Shown: positions 14,556 through 24,198, numbered from the stretch's first letter. The stretch: DNA of 64,000 nucleotides from SHAN690 sp038131955 (GCA_038131955.1 JAYPQK010000009.1:434001-498000); one strand, 5' to 3'. Notes: a model not told the origin generated them from the letters alone. Numbers and translations: made by a program.

Positions 14556-17000
14556 CTAGAATTTAAAGTTGACGGTAAGATATGGGATGATGGTCGCATA
14601 GATCGAGAGCTGGTACGCCTGGGTTCTGCCCGGATTGTTCGCATCCTCCTGGAAAAAGATCGAATACGGGTTCTTTCGCCCATAGACGTTATAAGCACCA
14701 AAGGCGAGTCCTAATTCTCCGGTCTTCTCTCTTAGATCTTCTTTCGTGTCATACTTCCTCCACACCCAAGCTACTGGATTGATGTACATCCAACGGCGTT
14801 TGATCGGAATGGTGTAATATCCTGATATATCTAAGCGGTGGTAGTTTGGAGTACGCTCGTTGTTCCTAGAGGTATAGACCGGTGTAGTAATTCCACTAAA
14901 TTGAAATCTGGCCTCAGGAGGAGTAAATGGACGACCAGTCATGTAAGCGAAATTCGACGAGATGTTGAAGTTCTTCGTAACGTCATAACTCAGTACCAAT
15001 GACACATCATGGGTCTTATCCCAGTTAGCAGGATAGAATTCTCCTCGGTTGATTCCGACCACCTGTCGTTCTGCACGCGAAAGGGTGTAGCTGATCCAGC
15101 CGGTGAAGTCGCCACGCTTTTTCTTGATCTGAACTTCCAATCCATAGGCTCTTCCATCACCGATCAGAAGCTCGGTCTCCAAAGTGTTGTTCAATAACAG
15201 CTCAGCTTCATCCTTGTAGTCTACTAAGTTTTGGAAACGCTTGTAGTATACCTCCAAGGAACTCTCGTAGGCATTGTCAAAGAAGTTGCGGAAATATCCG
15301 ATCCCCACTTGGTCTGCAATGGCTGGTTTTATGTATCGCCCCGCCGGCATGTAGATGTCCACCGGGGTGGCGGCAGTGGTATTGGAAATGAGATGGATGT
15401 ACTGCCTCATTCTATTGTAACTTCCTTTGACCGAGCTTACCTCGTTGATCTGATAATTGATCGAGAATCGAGGTTCTGCTCCGTGATAGTACTCAACGAT
15501 CTCACCCTGAGAGAACAGCGCAGTGTCTGTGATGGGGTTGTTCAGTACGCGGTTGATGTTATCGTCGTAGTAGATGGGTTGGCCATCCTCATAGTTGTAC
15601 ACCTCTCCCTCTCCCAATTGCGCAAAGGCACTATAGCGTAGGCCGTAGGCTAAGGTGATCCTTGTGCCGATCTTTTGTTCGTTGCTCAGATAAAGCGCCG
15701 TCTCGAATGCCGGGATCTGTGGAACTTCAAAATCGAACTGCTGTAAGGAGTCGCCTACCTCAAACTGAGCTTCTGCACGACCCGGTGCAAAGTTGTAATA
15801 GGTGCTCTGCGATCCGAATTCGATCTTGTTCTTTGGATTCAGGAAGTAGGTGAAGTCAGCCTTAAAGCTGTAATTGCGGATGCTGGCCTGCCAATCAAAG
15901 GTCGATCCGGCGACGTCTGCTCCCAAATTATAGGTGTAATCACTAAAAACGCCAGTGAAGTTGGCGAAGAGCTGGTCGGAGAACAAGTGATTCCATCTGG
16001 CGGAAAGCGTTTGATTACCCCATCGCGTATTAAATAGGTCTGTCAGGTTAAAGACATCATCACCGGAATAGGCGCTGACAAACACTCGGTTCTTGTCGTT
16101 GATCGTCCAGTTCAACTTTCCATTGAGGTCATAGAAATACAGTCGACTATCGTTGATGGCTTCGTTATTGGCAAGGGGGAAGAAGATATCGAAGTAGCTG
16201 CGTCGACCAGAAACGATAAATGAAACCTTGTCTTCCACGATCGGACCTTCGAGGGTGAGGCGACTAAAGAGTAACCCTACACCTCCACTTGCTCCGAAGC
16301 GTTTGCTGTTTCCTTCTTTTTGACGGATATCGAGAACAGAAGATAAGCGTCCTCCATATTTGGCAGGTATACCGCCTTTGTAGAGTTTCGTGTCCTTGAT
16401 CGCATCTGCATTGAAGACCGAGAAGAATCCGAAAAGGTGGGAAGAGCTGAAGAGCGGACTCTCGTCCAAGAGGATCAGGTTCTGGTCGATGTTTCCACCG
16501 CGAACGTTGAATCCGGTAGCGCCTTCACCTACAGTAGAAACTCCCGGAAGCAATTGGATCGAACGGATGATGTCGGCTTCACCCAGAAGCTGAGGTATCT
16601 TCTTAACTTGTTGAATGTCCAGCTTCTCAACACTCATCTCCACGCTCGTTAGCGCTTCGTCTTGTCGCTCTCCTGTGATCACTACTTCATTTAGCAACTG
16701 CTGGCCAAAGCCCAGTTCTACCGTGCGAGTGATGTTCTTCTTAAGATCGATCTCTTCGGAGACCGTGGTGAAACCAATGAAGCTCCACTCGATGGTGTAT
16801 TTGCCTGGCTCGAGCGACAGGGAGTAGAAACCATATTCATTGGTTGTGGTGCCGGCGGTCAATTCCTTGACCAAGACCGTCGCGCCGATCATTCCCTCTC
16901 CGGTCTCTCCATCCTTCACGTATCCAGATATCGTGACCTTCCCTTGGCCGAAAACCAAGGTGCTTAACAACACAAGCAACGCGGTGGTAAGTTGTTTCAT
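14556..17000 (-). CDS. TonB-dependent receptor with carboxypeptidase-like domain
   Basis: An 814-residue outer-membrane receptor. It has a signal peptide, a CarboxypepD_reg-like domain (about 25-105; GYVKDGETGEGMIGATVLVK), a plug domain with GFNVRGGNIDQNLILLDE, and a C-terminal beta barrel ending in YLTVNFKF, with a terminal aromatic residue. It should import a large or chelated nutrient using TonB; the ligand is unknown. The frame opens at 17153, but the signal MKQLTTALLVLLSTLVFG begins at 17000, just after a TATTTTTG box. It is followed by its DUF4249 partner. Confidence 0.9.
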   Translation of the reverse strand: MKQLTTALLVLLSTLVFGQGKVTISGYVKDGETGEGMIGATVLVKELTAGTTTNEYGFYSLSLEPGKYTIEWSFIGFTTVSEEIDLKKNITRTVELGFGQQLLNEVVITGERQDEALTSVEMSVEKLDIQQVKKIPQLLGEADIIRSIQLLPGVSTVGEGATGFNVRGGNIDQNLILLDESPLFSSSHLFGFFSVFNADAIKDTKLYKGGIPAKYGGRLSSVLDIRQKEGNSKRFGASGGVGLLFSRLTLEGPIVEDKVSFIVSGRRSYFDIFFPLANNEAINDSRLYFYDLNGKLNWTINDKNRVFVSAYSGDDVFNLTDLFNTRWGNQTLSARWNHLFSDQLFANFTGVFSDYTYNLGADVAGSTFDWQASIRNYSFKADFTYFLNPKNKIEFGSQSTYYNFAPGRAEAQFEVGDSLQQFDFEVPQIPAFETALYLSNEQKIGTRITLAYGLRYSAFAQLGEGEVYNYEDGQPIYYDDNINRVLNNPITDTALFSQGEIVEYYHGAEPRFSINYQINEVSSVKGSYNRMRQYIHLISNTTAATPVDIYMPAGRYIKPAIADQVGIGYFRNFFDNAYESSLEVYYKRFQNLVDYKDEAELLLNNTLETELLIGDGRAYGLEVQIKKKRGDFTGWISYTLSRAERQVVGINRGEFYPANWDKTHDVSLVLSYDVTKNFNISSNFAYMTGRPFTPPEARFQFSGITTPVYTSRNNERTPNYHRLDISGYYTIPIKRRWMYINPVAWVWRKYDTKEDLREKTGELGLAFGAYNVYGRKNPYSIFFQEDANNPGRTQAYQLSIYATIIPYLTVNFKF

Positions 17001-17025
17001 GTATTCCTTATCCGATTTGAGGCGC

Positions 17026-17033
17026 CAAAAATA
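17026..17033 (-). promoter_or_regulatory. -7 box of the TonB receptor/DUF4249 operon
   Basis: The minus strand reads TATTTTTG, an exact TAnnTTTG match, 25 bases before the ATG at 17000. No clear -33 element is visible. Confidence 0.5.
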
Positions 17034-17146
17034 CTTGGTTATTGTTTCTCGAACCGATTGAATGGATAAACGGACGTATTGTTCACATGAACGGTTGATT
17101 GATTTGGCACTTTTCTGCTGTTCAATCGTTAAAATCATTAAAAAGC

Positions 17147-17176
17147 TATGCATGCATAATAAAATTTATATATTCG
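17147..17176 (+). promoter_or_regulatory. probable promoter and operator of the beta-oxidation operon
   Basis: TATATTCG (17169-17176), one mismatch from TAnnTTTG, lies nine bases before the MarR-family ATG. Ten bases upstream of it is a perfect 12-base palindrome, TATGCATGCATA (17147-17158), in the spacer region where a repressor would block polymerase. Autoregulation by the MarR protein is inference. Confidence 0.4.
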
Positions 17177-17185
17177 TTACATTCC

Positions 17186-17614
17186 ATGAAGCCAGAAGAA
17201 ACAGTTGATTTTCATATTCGCTGGGCTTGGTTGAAGATCGCACGGATGTACAACCAAGAGGCAGCTTCTCATGGTCTTACCCAAACCATCGGATTTGTGC
17301 TACTAAATATCGATCCGAAGCACGGGACACCCTCGACGCAGTTGGGACCGATGATCGGAATGGAGAAGACGAGTCTGAGCAGGACGCTCAAGACGATGGA
17401 GGAGAAGGGTTTCATTTATCGGGAACAAGACACCATCGATAAGCGCGTGATCCGGATAAAATTGAGTCCCGAAGGGCGTCGTTTGAGGGACGTGTCAAAG
17501 AGGACGGTGGTAGAGTTTAACGAACGAATCTTACAAGATGTACCTCAAAGGAAGCTTGAACACTTCAAAGAGGTCATCCAAATCATTGAACAACATACGC
17601 TGAAGGAAGTATGA
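17186..17614 (+). CDS. MarR-family transcription regulator
   Basis: A 142-residue winged-helix protein. The DNA-binding part runs about 40-105, with STQLGPMIGMEKTSLSRTLK as recognition region and a wing DTIDKRVIRIKLSPEG. MarR proteins are dimers that usually repress and release DNA on binding a small ligand. It is first in an operon of fatty acid degradation genes and overlaps the next gene (ATGA), so acyl-CoA or fatty acid sensing is likely but inferred. The start MKPEET at 17186 is chosen over 17099 because the earlier codons do not fit the fold. Confidence 0.88.
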   Translation: MKPEETVDFHIRWAWLKIARMYNQEAASHGLTQTIGFVLLNIDPKHGTPSTQLGPMIGMEKTSLSRTLKTMEEKGFIYREQDTIDKRVIRIKLSPEGRRLRDVSKRTVVEFNERILQDVPQRKLEHFKEVIQIIEQHTLKEV

Positions 17615-20019
17615 AAAAAAGAAGGATCAAAAAGGTCGCGGTACTGGGCTCAGGAATCATGGGCTCGCGCATTGCTTGCCATTTTGCAAACATCGGAGTG
17701 CAAGTGCTCTTGCTCGACATCGTACCTCGCGAACCGAATGAGAAGGGGTCCGCCAAAGGGTTGACATTAGAGCATAAAGCGGTTCGCAATCGAATCGTCA
17801 ATGAAAGTCTGCAAAATGCAGTGAAAAGCAATCCATCGCCGGTCTACAAGAAGTCGGTGACCAAGCTTATCGAGACCGGGAATTTTGATGATGACCTTCA
17901 CAAGATCGCCGACTGCGATTGGGTCATGGAGGTGATCGTGGAGCGACTGGATATCAAGCAAAGCCTATTCCAGCGGGTCGAGGAGTTCAGAACTCCGGGA
18001 ACCTTGATCACATCAAACACTTCAGGGATTCCAATCCATTTGATGAACGAAGGTCGAAGCGAAGACTTCAGGAAGCATTTCTGCGGAACACACTTCTTCA
18101 ACCCACCTCGATACCTCAAGTTGCTCGAGATCATCCCGGGTCCGGATACGGATTTAGGTGTGCTTGATTTCCTGATGGATTATGGAAAGCGCTACCTCGG
18201 GAAGACCACGGTTCTCTGCAAGGATACACCGGCATTCATCGCGAACCGCGTCGGAGTCTTAAGCATCATGTGGATGTTCCACTATGTGAAAGAAAACGGC
18301 TGGACCGTAGATGAGGTTGATCGCCTTACTGGACCAGTGATCGGTCGCCCGAAATCCGCGACCTTCCGCACGACAGATGTGGTCGGTTTGGATACGTTGG
18401 TTCATGTGGCCAACGGTCTGAAAGACAATGTGCCGAATGACGAAATGAAGCACTTGTTTGAGATCCCGGATTACATCCAGCACATGGTAGAGAACAACAT
18501 GCTCGGAAGCAAAACCAAGCAAGGGTTCTTTAAGAAGGTGAAAGGGGATGACGGCAAATCTGAGATCCTCACCTTGAATTTGGAGTCCATGGAATACGGT
18601 CCTCGTCAGCGACCCAAATTCCCTTCCTTGGATATAGCGAAAGGAATGGATGATCTGCTACAAAGGGTCAAGATGCTCTTCCAAGCCAAGGACAAAGCAG
18701 GCGAGTTCTACCGAGCCCATTTCGCAAGCATCTTCGCTTATGTCACCAATCGAATTCCAGAGATCAGCGATGAAGTTTATCGTTTGGATGATGCGCTCAA
18801 AGCCGGGTTTGGATATGAGCTAGGTCCATTTGAGAAGTGGGACGCGATCGGATTCGATGCCGGATTGAAGGCAATGAAAGATGCCGGCTTGAACTATGCT
18901 TCTTGGATCGACGACATGATCGCAAAAAAGGCGTCGAGCTTTTATCGTATACACAACGGAAAACGCCAATTCTGGGATCAAAAGGCCGGGGACTATGCTG
19001 ATGTTCCGGGCCAAGAAGGAACGGTGAACCTTTCGGTGGCCAAGCATTCCAATGTGGTGTGGAAGAACGCTGGTACCACGATCACGGATCTCGGAGATGG
19101 TATATTGAACGTGGAGTTCCACACCAAGATGAATACCATCGGTGGGGATGTGCTTGCTGGTCTGAATAAGGCCATCGATCTAGCCGAGCAGGAATACGAA
19201 GGCTTGGTGGTCTACAACGAAGGAGGAAACTTCAGCGCAGGTGCCAACGTGGGATTGATCTTTTTGATGGCCGTAGAGCAGGAATACGACGAACTGGACT
19301 TTGCCATTCGACAGTTCCAGCAGACGATGATGCGTATGCGCTATTCTAGCATTCCTGTCGTAGCTGCGCCTCATAACCTGACCCTTGGTGGTGGCTGTGA
19401 GCTTTGTCTTCATGCCGACAAGGTCGTAGCACACGCTGAACTATACATGGGATTGGTTGAATTCGGTGTGGGAGTCATTCCTGGCGGTGGCGGCACCAAA
19501 GAATTCACCCTTCGATTGAGCGATGAACTTAGGGAAGGGGATATGAGAACCAATCAGTTCCGTCAACGCTTGATGACCATTGCGCAAGCCAAGGTGGCGA
19601 CCAGTGCGCACGAAGCATTCGAACTCGGCTATCTCCGAGAGGGAATTGATGAGGTCGTGGCTAACCGAGAATTGCAACTGACCGTTGCTAAGAAGGCGGC
19701 TCTCGCGCTAGTAGAGAAAGGTTATACCCAACCAAAGCAACGGGAGGATATTACCGTTTTCGGCAATGAGGGTCTCGGTTTGGTGTACGTAGGAGCCGAA
19801 ACGATGGCAGCCGGAAATTACATGAGCGAGCACGATCGAGTGATCAGTGAGAAACTCGGTTGGGTGATGAGTGGAGGTGACCTGAGCTACCCTCAAGAGG
19901 TCTCGGAGAAGTATTTACTTGACCTTGAGAGAAAGGCTTTCCTTGAATTGTGCTCTACGCGCAAGACGATGGAACGTTTGCAGAGTATGGTGAAGTCGGG
20001 TAAAATTTTACGGAACTAA
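17611..20019 (+). CDS. 3-hydroxyacyl-CoA dehydrogenase / enoyl-CoA hydratase (FadN-like)
   Basis: An 802-residue bifunctional beta-oxidation enzyme. The dehydrogenase comes first (NAD site VLGSGIMGSR, residues 11-20; THFFNPPRYLKLLEI around 170), and the crotonase domain is C-terminal (NFSAGANVG and the GGGCELCLHAD oxyanion region). This order is that of Bacillus FadN and is the reverse of E. coli FadB. It hydrates enoyl-CoA and oxidises the hydroxyacyl-CoA. It is coupled to the MarR gene by ATGA and followed by thiolase. Confidence 0.92.
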   Translation: MKKRRIKKVAVLGSGIMGSRIACHFANIGVQVLLLDIVPREPNEKGSAKGLTLEHKAVRNRIVNESLQNAVKSNPSPVYKKSVTKLIETGNFDDDLHKIADCDWVMEVIVERLDIKQSLFQRVEEFRTPGTLITSNTSGIPIHLMNEGRSEDFRKHFCGTHFFNPPRYLKLLEIIPGPDTDLGVLDFLMDYGKRYLGKTTVLCKDTPAFIANRVGVLSIMWMFHYVKENGWTVDEVDRLTGPVIGRPKSATFRTTDVVGLDTLVHVANGLKDNVPNDEMKHLFEIPDYIQHMVENNMLGSKTKQGFFKKVKGDDGKSEILTLNLESMEYGPRQRPKFPSLDIAKGMDDLLQRVKMLFQAKDKAGEFYRAHFASIFAYVTNRIPEISDEVYRLDDALKAGFGYELGPFEKWDAIGFDAGLKAMKDAGLNYASWIDDMIAKKASSFYRIHNGKRQFWDQKAGDYADVPGQEGTVNLSVAKHSNVVWKNAGTTITDLGDGILNVEFHTKMNTIGGDVLAGLNKAIDLAEQEYEGLVVYNEGGNFSAGANVGLIFLMAVEQEYDELDFAIRQFQQTMMRMRYSSIPVVAAPHNLTLGGGCELCLHADKVVAHAELYMGLVEFGVGVIPGGGGTKEFTLRLSDELREGDMRTNQFRQRLMTIAQAKVATSAHEAFELGYLREGIDEVVANRELQLTVAKKAALALVEKGYTQPKQREDITVFGNEGLGLVYVGAETMAAGNYMSEHDRVISEKLGWVMSGGDLSYPQEVSEKYLLDLERKAFLELCSTRKTMERLQSMVKSGKILRN

Positions 20020-20057
20020 GAATTTATCAGAGAATTAGACAATTAGAACATTTAAAC

Positions 20058-21230
20058 ATGGACGCTTATATCATAGCTGGAAAACGAAGCGCAGTAGGAA
20101 AGGCACCTCGCGGTAGCCTCAGATTCACCCGTCCTGACGATCTAGCTGCGGCGGTCATCAAAGCTTTGTTGGAAGAGGTGCCTAACCTCGACAAGGAGAG
20201 GATCGACGACGTGATCGTGGGAAATGCAACACCGGAAGCGGAACAAGGATTGAACATCGGTCGCATGATCTCATTGATGAGCTTAGATACTGATAAGGTT
20301 CCTGGGATGACGGTAAACCGTTACTGCTCATCTGGACTTGAGACCATTGCCATCGCTTCTTCGAAGATCCATGCGGGTCTCGCGGATTGCATTATCGCCG
20401 GAGGAGTGGAGACGATGAGTCCCATCCCTTTCGGAGGATGGCGCATCGTTCCGAATGCGAAAGTGGCACACGCCAATCACGATTACTACTGGGGGATGGG
20501 GCTTACAGCCGAAGCTGTAGCGAAGGAATTTAAGGTCACGCGCGAGGACCAGGATGAGTTTGGTTACTATTCACACATGAAGGCGATCGACGCGATCAAG
20601 CGCGGCGCTTTTAAGGATGAGATCGTACCCATTGAGGTGGAAGAGGTCTTCGTGAAAGACAATAAGAAGCAGTCAAGGACCTACGTGTTCGACACCGATG
20701 AAGGTCCACGACCCGATACCAGCATGGATCGATTGGCGAAGCTCAAGCCGGTGTTTGATGCTAAAGGAACGGTCACAGCCGGTAATGCCTCGCAGACCAG
20801 TGATGGCGCAGCCTTTGTGATGGTGGTTTCTGAGAAAATGCTGAAAGAATTGGGGGTTGAGCCAATCGCGCGACTCCGTTCATACGCCGTAGCAGGAGTG
20901 CCACCGCGCATCATGGGTATCGGTCCGGTTGAGGCCATTCCAATGGCATTGAAAAAGGCCGGTCTGAAGCAAGACGATATCAATTTGGTAGAGCTGAACG
21001 AGGCCTTTGCCTCACAATCGCTGGCTGTGATTCGCGAAACGGGTCTCAATCCTGATATCGTGAATGTCAACGGCGGTGCCATCTCAATCGGACACCCGCT
21101 GGGATGTACCGGGGCTAAGTTGACCGTGCAAATACTGAACGAGCTGAAACGCCGCGAGCAGAAATACGGCTTGGTGACCATGTGCGTGGGTACCGGTCAA
21201 GGGGCGGCAGGCGTCATCGAAATGTTGTAG
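20058..21230 (+). CDS. acetyl-CoA C-acyltransferase (thiolase, FadA-like)
   Basis: A 390-residue thiolase that cleaves 3-ketoacyl-CoA to acetyl-CoA and a shortened acyl-CoA. Catalytic features are Cys90 in NRYCSSGLE, the histidine in GGAISIGHPLGCTGA, and the C-terminal cysteine in MCVGTGQGAAG. Length is normal for the family. It lies 38 bases after the dehydrogenase/hydratase gene in the same operon, and the two probably form a complex, as FadB and FadA do. Confidence 0.94.
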   Translation: MDAYIIAGKRSAVGKAPRGSLRFTRPDDLAAAVIKALLEEVPNLDKERIDDVIVGNATPEAEQGLNIGRMISLMSLDTDKVPGMTVNRYCSSGLETIAIASSKIHAGLADCIIAGGVETMSPIPFGGWRIVPNAKVAHANHDYYWGMGLTAEAVAKEFKVTREDQDEFGYYSHMKAIDAIKRGAFKDEIVPIEVEEVFVKDNKKQSRTYVFDTDEGPRPDTSMDRLAKLKPVFDAKGTVTAGNASQTSDGAAFVMVVSEKMLKELGVEPIARLRSYAVAGVPPRIMGIGPVEAIPMALKKAGLKQDDINLVELNEAFASQSLAVIRETGLNPDIVNVNGGAISIGHPLGCTGAKLTVQILNELKRREQKYGLVTMCVGTGQGAAGVIEML

Positions 21231-21240
21231 GTGAACGAAT

Positions 21241-21325
21241 AGAGGAAAGACGAAAAGAGAAAAGAGGAAAGAGGAAAGACGAAAAGAGAAAAGACGAAAA
21301 GAGAAAAGACGAAAAGAGAAAAGAC
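21241..21325 (+). repeat. purine-only tandem repeat
   Basis: The unit GACGAAAAGAGAAAA (15 bases) is present three times without change at 21278-21322, preceded by degraded copies from 21241. The plus strand is almost all purine, with C only at the GAC step. It fills the gap between the thiolase and the four-helix-bundle gene. The opposite strand reads as a spurious Leu-Phe-Ser-Phe-Arg repeat peptide. Confidence 0.85.
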
Positions 21326-21327
21326 GG

Positions 21328-21693
21328 ATGGGTAAGATGAAGCACAACTTTCGCGAGTTGAAGATCTGGCAGGAGTCTATGAATTTGGCTCAGGAGGTTT
21401 TCTTGCAGGTTAAGTCTTTCCCTGCTGAGGAGAAGTTTGGTCTTTCTTCTCAGCTTAAGAGAGCAGCGATATCCGTGCCTTCAAAAATCGCCGAAGGCTC
21501 AGCAAGAGTCTCTGGGAAACACTTTATCCAATACTTGGAAACATCGCTCGGTTCCCTCTTTGAAATAGAAACACAATTGCTTCTTGCACGTCAAATGGAT
21601 TTGCTGGAAGCTGATGATGCTGAAATACTAATAAACAAAACACAGGAACTTCAAAAGATGATTGCTGGATTTATCAAGACTATCCATGATTAA
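21328..21693 (+). CDS. four-helix-bundle protein (23S rRNA intervening-sequence protein family)
   Basis: A 121-residue protein of the PF05635 family, with the hallmark FRELKIWQESMNLAQEVF opening, a central FGLSSQLKRAAISVPSKIAEG segment, and long amphipathic helices. Family members form pentameric bundles; they were first found inside 23S rRNA genes and otherwise stand alone with no settled role. The start may be MGKMKH (21328) or MKHNF (21337). Its position inside a beta-oxidation operon, beside a tandem repeat, suggests insertion. Confidence 0.9.
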   Translation: MGKMKHNFRELKIWQESMNLAQEVFLQVKSFPAEEKFGLSSQLKRAAISVPSKIAEGSARVSGKHFIQYLETSLGSLFEIETQLLLARQMDLLEADDAEILINKTQELQKMIAGFIKTIHD

Positions 21694-21741
21694 GATGTCT
21701 TTGGTCTATCTGTCTTTTATCTAATTAAAGAATAAGAAGTT

Positions 21742-23514
21742 ATGGGAGCTATTAAAGGAGGCGAATTCCTGATTCGCGCTACTAAACCAGAAGAGATCTT
21801 CATTCCGGAGGAATGGGGAGAGGAAGAGCGCATGATCGCTCAAACATGCAGAGACTTCTTGACACAGGAAGTCATTCCGCATATCGACAAGCTAGATTCG
21901 ATGGAGGATTCGAATCTGATGCCATCATTATTGAAGAAGGCCGGTGAACTCGGGATACTCGCCATCTCGATACCTGAGGAGTATGGTGGCATGGGAATGG
22001 ATTTTAAAACCTCCATGCTAGCGGCTGAGGCTGTGGGAGGAGGACATTCCTTCAGCGTAGCCATCTCCGCTCACACAGGAATCGGTACGCTACCGATCCT
22101 TTATTACGGAACAGAAGAACAACGCAAAGAATACATTCCAAAGCTGGCTTCCGGTGAGTGGCTGGGTTGCTATTGTTTGACCGAGCCGGGGTCAGGGTCA
22201 GATGCCAATTCCGGTAAGACCAAGGCTGTGCTCGAAGGTGATCAATGGAAGATCAACGGACAGAAAATGTGGATCACCAATGGTGGCTTTGCCGATGTGT
22301 TCACAATATTTGCCAAGATCGATGATGATGAAACGCTGAGTGCCTTTGTCGTTAATAAGGGTACCGAAGGTCTTAGCTTGAATCCGGAAGAGAAGAAGAT
22401 GGGAATCAAAGGTTCTTCGACACGTCAGGTCTTTTTCAATGATGTTAAGGTTCCAAAAGATGCTCAACTCAGTGATCGGGAAAATGGTTTCAAGATCGCA
22501 TTGAATATCTTGAATGTGGGCCGTATCAAGCTCGCAGCGGCTACCTTGGGTGCGGCAAAGGATGTGGTGACCCAGAGCGTCAACTACGCCAACGAACGCA
22601 ATCAGTTTGGTCGACCTATCTCCAAATATGGAGCGATCCGACATAAACTCGGCGAAATGGCGATCAGGACCTACGCCCTTGAGAGCGCAGTCTATCGTAT
22701 CTCCCAAAACATTCAAGACCGTATCGATGCGCTCGCTGCAGAAGGAATGGAGAAGGGGAAAGCAACTTTGAAAGGGATCGAAGAATACGCCGCCGAGTGT
22801 GCCATGATGAAGGTCTATGGTTCCGAAGTGCTCGACTACGCAGTGGATGAAGGAGTTCAAATCCACGGTGGAATGGGCTATTCTGCCGAGACTCGAATCG
22901 AGAAGGCATACCGCGACAGCCGTATCAATAGGATCTTCGAGGGAACCAACGAGATCAACCGCCTTCTGACGGTGGACATGATCCTTAAGAAAGCCATGAA
23001 GGGTGAACTTGACCTGATGGGAGCAGCTAAAGGTGTTCAAGATGAATTACTCGGAATTCCTGATTTTAGTGATCCGTCTGGAGAGCTGTTTGAAGAGGAG
23101 TATAAGTTGCTCGATGGGTTCAAGAAATCCATCCTCATGGTAGCCGGATCGGCCGCACAGAAACTGATGATGGAGATGGCCAAAGAGCAAGAGATCCTGA
23201 TGAACATTGCAGATATGGCGATCGATGCCTACGTAGCGGAATCTCTCGTCCTCCGTGTTCATAAGCGCATTCAGACGATGGGAGATGAAGGTCAGGAGGT
23301 CTACAAGCAAATGGCTCAGGTCTTCGTCCATGACGCAGCAGAGCGTATTCATCGAAATGCCAAAGAGGCTTTGATGAGCTTCGCAGAAGGCGACGAATTA
23401 AGAATGATGTTGATGGGCGCGAAGCGTTTCACAAAGACACAGCCGAAGAACGTAAAGGATCTTCGACGAGGAATCGCCGCTCACTTGATCGAATTGAACC
23501 GATATAGCTTCTGA
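21742..23514 (+). CDS. acyl-CoA dehydrogenase (FadE-like, long form)
   Basis: A 590-residue flavoprotein catalysing the first beta-oxidation step, acyl-CoA to trans-2-enoyl-CoA. The N-terminal helices, the middle beta domain (CYCLTEPGSGSDAN; KMWITNGGFADVF) and the C-terminal helical domain (QIHGGMGYSAETRIEKAYRD, with the base glutamate in IFEGTNEINR) are all present. About 170 residues extend past the usual end, as in VLCAD-like and bacterial FadE forms. It is last in the MarR-led operon and is followed by a strong terminator. Confidence 0.92.
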   Translation: MGAIKGGEFLIRATKPEEIFIPEEWGEEERMIAQTCRDFLTQEVIPHIDKLDSMEDSNLMPSLLKKAGELGILAISIPEEYGGMGMDFKTSMLAAEAVGGGHSFSVAISAHTGIGTLPILYYGTEEQRKEYIPKLASGEWLGCYCLTEPGSGSDANSGKTKAVLEGDQWKINGQKMWITNGGFADVFTIFAKIDDDETLSAFVVNKGTEGLSLNPEEKKMGIKGSSTRQVFFNDVKVPKDAQLSDRENGFKIALNILNVGRIKLAAATLGAAKDVVTQSVNYANERNQFGRPISKYGAIRHKLGEMAIRTYALESAVYRISQNIQDRIDALAAEGMEKGKATLKGIEEYAAECAMMKVYGSEVLDYAVDEGVQIHGGMGYSAETRIEKAYRDSRINRIFEGTNEINRLLTVDMILKKAMKGELDLMGAAKGVQDELLGIPDFSDPSGELFEEEYKLLDGFKKSILMVAGSAAQKLMMEMAKEQEILMNIADMAIDAYVAESLVLRVHKRIQTMGDEGQEVYKQMAQVFVHDAAERIHRNAKEALMSFAEGDELRMMLMGAKRFTKTQPKNVKDLRRGIAAHLIELNRYSF

Positions 23515-23532
23515 TCGAATTCAGATCAAATG

Positions 23533-23560
23533 AAAAAGCCCGGCTAAGACCGGGCTTTTT
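23533..23560. terminator. bidirectional intrinsic terminator
   Basis: An 11-base perfect stem, AAAAAGCCCGG (23533-23543) with CCGGGCTTTTT (23550-23560), and a 6-base loop. T runs occur on both strands. It lies between the convergent acyl-CoA dehydrogenase and PorE-like genes. Confidence 0.88.
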
Positions 23561-23574
23561 CATGCTCTTTTGCG

Positions 23575-24198
23575 TCATCGCCGCAATGGGATCCAGGCAT
23601 CCCATTGCCTGGCCATGATACACTGCTGCCTGAGTTTTTCCGCTTCTGATCGTCTGGTGAATTTCTGTCCCATCATGTAGCGCGTGATTCCATCGGTATA
23701 GCCACGGATCTCCACATCTCCAAGGGAACGTAGGAACTCATACTGGAACTTACCCGGGTTACGGTAAGCACCCACTTGCACGCGGAAGTAACAACCAGCA
23801 GCGATCTCGGCTTCGGTCAGTTCTTCGCGGTCCTTCTCTACAAAGCAAACTCCATCGTTGGCATTACTAAGACGGATCAAACTGTCAATTCGAGCTTGCA
23901 AGCTTGTGGAATCGCGTCGAGAAAGATAGTCTGCCGTGTAAAAGTCGAATCGGTGAGCCAGGCGGTTCACACCCGTTGCACGCTCGGGAATGTCTACATA
24001 CTCAACCTTCGGTGGAAAGCCATCAGCGAGGAGACTGATCTTATATCGACGACCCGGTAAGAGCGAGAAAGCAAATTCGCCAGTCAAGCTGTCTGCGACT
24101 AGAGTAGCTAGGACATCCCCGGTCTTGTCATCCATGATCTTGATCAAGGCGGAAGCAGGCTGGTCGTTGATGTTGACCATACCCACCAAGAGAACCAT
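23575..24198 (-). CDS. C-terminal fragment of the PorE-like protein
   Basis: The first in-frame ATG after the amber codon is at 24198, but the protein-like sequence begins before it, so this is not a natural start. The fragment holds a CarboxypepD_reg-like domain (VADSLTGEFAFSLLPGRRY) and a SPOR-like tail. It has no signal peptide and would stay in the cytoplasm if made. Confidence 0.6.
   Translation of the reverse strand: MVLLVGMVNINDQPASALIKIMDDKTGDVLATLVADSLTGEFAFSLLPGRRYKISLLADGFPPKVEYVDIPERATGVNRLAHRFDFYTADYLSRRDSTSLQARIDSLIRLSNANDGVCFVEKDREELTEAEIAAGCYFRVQVGAYRNPGKFQYEFLRSLGDVEIRGYTDGITRYMMGQKFTRRSEAEKLRQQCIMARQWDAWIPLRR

Noticed and set aside
21241..21325. CRISPR array
   Set aside because: The units touch each other without spacers, are only 15 bases, and no cas gene is present.
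21084..21347. A minus-strand frame with a repeated Leu-Phe-Ser-Phe-Arg peptide
   Set aside because: It is the complement of the purine repeat plus the 3' end of the thiolase gene and has no start signal.
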